Shown piece by piece: positions 12,435-13,702 of a DNA stretch of 13,702 nt. The stretch is taken from NCBI GenBank assembly GCA_039183635.1, contig JBCDBL010000113.1, forward strand, positions 1 through 13,702. The letters are read 5' to 3'. Under the pieces are notes generated by a model, which saw only the letters and a list, made by a program, of their open reading frames with translations, made no database searches and was not told the origin of the DNA. Position 1 is the first letter of the stretch. Every line of letters begins with the position of its first letter. Made by a program: the position numbers and the translations under genes. The stretch is from JBCDBL01 sp039183635. Lineage in GTDB: Bacteria > Pseudomonadota > Alphaproteobacteria > Caulobacterales > Parvularculaceae.

Positions 12435-13702
12435 TCACCCTTGCCGCGCTTTGTCGCCGGGCAACGCCGCCGTTTCACCGGACGCGCCCGTGGGGTCGAC
12501 AACCTTCATCCGGGCGGGATCCTTCGCCATAACAGCTTTCATAATCTCCCGCGCACGCGGTCCCGCCGCCTTCGATCCGCTGCCCCCATGCTCCACCACG
12601 ACTGAGATTGCATAGCGCGGATCTTCGTAGGGCGCATAGGCGACAAACAAAGCATGGTCGCGGCGATGCCAGGGCAGGTCTTCATTTTTAATGACCCCCC
12701 GGGCGCGCTCTTCTTTGGTGATGCGACGCACCTGGCTGGTGCCGGTTTTGCCGGCGAGGCGCCAATCAGGGTTGTCCAAACGCGAGCGCCAGGCCGTTCC
12801 CCCGCCCTCATTGGTGACCGCGTCCATGCCGCCCTGGACAATGGCGAGATGTTTCGGATCGATGTCGATGGGCGGCGCCTCCGGGGGCGAGAAGGTTTCA
12901 GCACCCAAAGACCGTGTGATCCAGGGTTTTACCGCACGGCCCGTAGCAAGGCGTGCGGTCATCACCGCAAGTTGCATGGGATTTGTATTCACATATCCCT
13001 GACCGATGCCGACGGACAAAGTTTCGCCCTTGTACCATCTCTCATTCAAGGTCGCGAGCTTCCAATCCGTACTCGGAATAATTCCTTTTTCCTGGCCGGG
13101 CACGTCGAAGGGATAAATCTCGCCAAGCCCGAGGCGATGGGAGACAGAGGCGATGCGGTCGACGCCGGCGCGAATGGCGGCTTGATAGAAATAGACATCG
13201 CAGGAATGCTTGATGGCGTTGCGCATATTCATGGGGCCGTGGCCCTCTTTCTTCCAACAATGGAAGAAGCGATTGCCGAAATACATGCGGCCGGAGCAGT
13301 TAATACGCTCGTTCGGACTCATGCCGGCTTCCAAAGCTGCAATCGCGGTGATCATTTTGAAGGTGGAGCCCGGCGGATATGTGCCGGACAAGGGCTTATT
13401 CAGCAGCGGCTTATAGGGGCTCGCATTCAGCTCCCGCCATTTTTGCGCATTGATGCCGACGTTAAAATCGTTGGGGTCGAACGCCGGGCTGGAGGCCATC
13501 ACCAAGACTTCGCCGGTTTTAACATCCATCACAACCGCCGCGCCGCTTTCGCCCTCAAGCTCCTTCATGGCGACAGCTTGCAGCTCCGCATCGATGGTCA
13601 GAACCGCGGTTTCGCCCTGGACAGGGTCGTTCCCCTCATGGGGGCGCTCATCGATAACGCGGCCATGGGCGTTCACCTCTACGGTCATGGAGCCGGCGGC
13701 GC
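12435..13702 (-). CDS. mrdA: Penicillin-binding protein 2 (MrdA), transpeptidase part; 5' end outside window
   Basis: PBP2 is the periplasmic class B D,D-transpeptidase that cross-links the strands made by RodA. The frame is open to the right edge (AGSMTVEVNAHGRV continues upstream of the ATG at 13688), so that ATG is internal; the membrane anchor and most of the N-terminal pedestal are missing here. The active-site serine is in YPPGSTFKM (codon 13365-13367), with the SxxK lysine three residues later. The second motif is SCD in KHSCDVYFYQA and the third is KTGT in LAGKTGTSQV. IGQGYVNTNPMQLA is also typical of PBP2. The tail after the transpeptidase domain (about 30 residues, Asp/Pro/Gly-rich) is short. 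mreB, mreC and mreD probably lie further upstream, beyond the window. Confidence 0.96.
   Translation of the reverse strand, partial: AAGSMTVEVNAHGRVIDERPHEGNDPVQGETAVLTIDAELQAVAMKELEGESGAAVVMDVKTGEVLVMASSPAFDPNDFNVGINAQKWRELNASPYKPLLNKPLSGTYPPGSTFKMITAIAALEAGMSPNERINCSGRMYFGNRFFHCWKKEGHGPMNMRNAIKHSCDVYFYQAAIRAGVDRIASVSHRLGLGEIYPFDVPGQEKGIIPSTDWKLATLNERWYKGETLSVGIGQGYVNTNPMQLAVMTARLATGRAVKPWITRSLGAETFSPPEAPPIDIDPKHLAIVQGGMDAVTNEGGGTAWRSRLDNPDWRLAGKTGTSQVRRITKEERARGVIKNEDLPWHRRDHALFVAYAPYEDPRYAISVVVEHGGSGSKAAGPRAREIMKAVMAKDPARMKVVDPTGASGETAALPGDKARQG

Noticed and set aside
11726..12532. 268-aa plus-strand frame opposite rodA
   Set aside because: Asp/His/Arg/Asn-rich shadow of membrane-protein codons; no plausible domain, and rodA is unmistakable.
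13686..13688. ATG at 13688 as the start of mrdA
   Set aside because: The frame stays open upstream with family-typical residues, and a PBP2 needs its anchor and pedestal; the gene is simply cut by the window.

Overview
The window looks like chromosomal DNA from a GC-rich alphaproteobacterium. The evidence is an alphaproteobacterial-type CheZ (an N-terminal FLEEFARRNRVADT-like block plus the FQDLTGQ catalytic motif), a TTAA-N7-TTAA box of the kind bound by the cell-cycle regulator CtrA, a palindrome bounded by AGAGCA/TGCTCT like those scattered through many alphaproteobacterial genomes, and an mrdA-rodA pair. I cannot place it to genus. No tRNA, rRNA, CRISPR array, transposase or phage gene was seen.

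Layout. Positions 1-240 hold the 5' end of tuf (minus strand), followed by its 257-bp upstream region. A minus-strand pair comes next: an exported protein with a 19-residue-periodic beta-solenoid (498-1346) and, upstream of it, an MFS permease (1459-2625). Divergent from these, positions 2743-5811 form a tight three-gene operon whose genes overlap: a GT4 glycosyltransferase, a class I SAM methyltransferase and an alpha/alpha-toroid 'prenyltransferase-like' protein. A second methyltransferase of a different family (5821-6441, minus, TTG start) converges on the operon with only a 9-bp gap. This four-gene set looks like an uncharacterised glycoconjugate or lipid modification module and is the best candidate in the window for an undescribed system.

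Next come cheZ (6519-7376), an orphan lipoprotein (7384-8133, minus), prolyl aminopeptidase (8166-9128) and an NSS-family sodium symporter (9180-10625, minus). The last two converge on a palindrome that contains both of their stop codons. A 265-bp divergent region with the CtrA-type box leads to a small Hpt phosphotransfer protein (10891-11262). The window ends in the rod-elongation operon on the minus strand: mrdA (PBP2, 5' end cut off by the window edge) followed by rodA, with the rodA ribosome binding site overlapping the mrdA stop codon.

How the genes work together. RodA polymerises glycan strands and PBP2 cross-links them during elongation. CheZ would switch off phosphorylated CheY in chemotaxis. 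The Hpt protein would relay phosphate in a phosphorelay with partners outside the window. The GT4/methyltransferase/toroid/methyltransferase set probably builds or decorates one product, whose identity cannot be read from the sequence.
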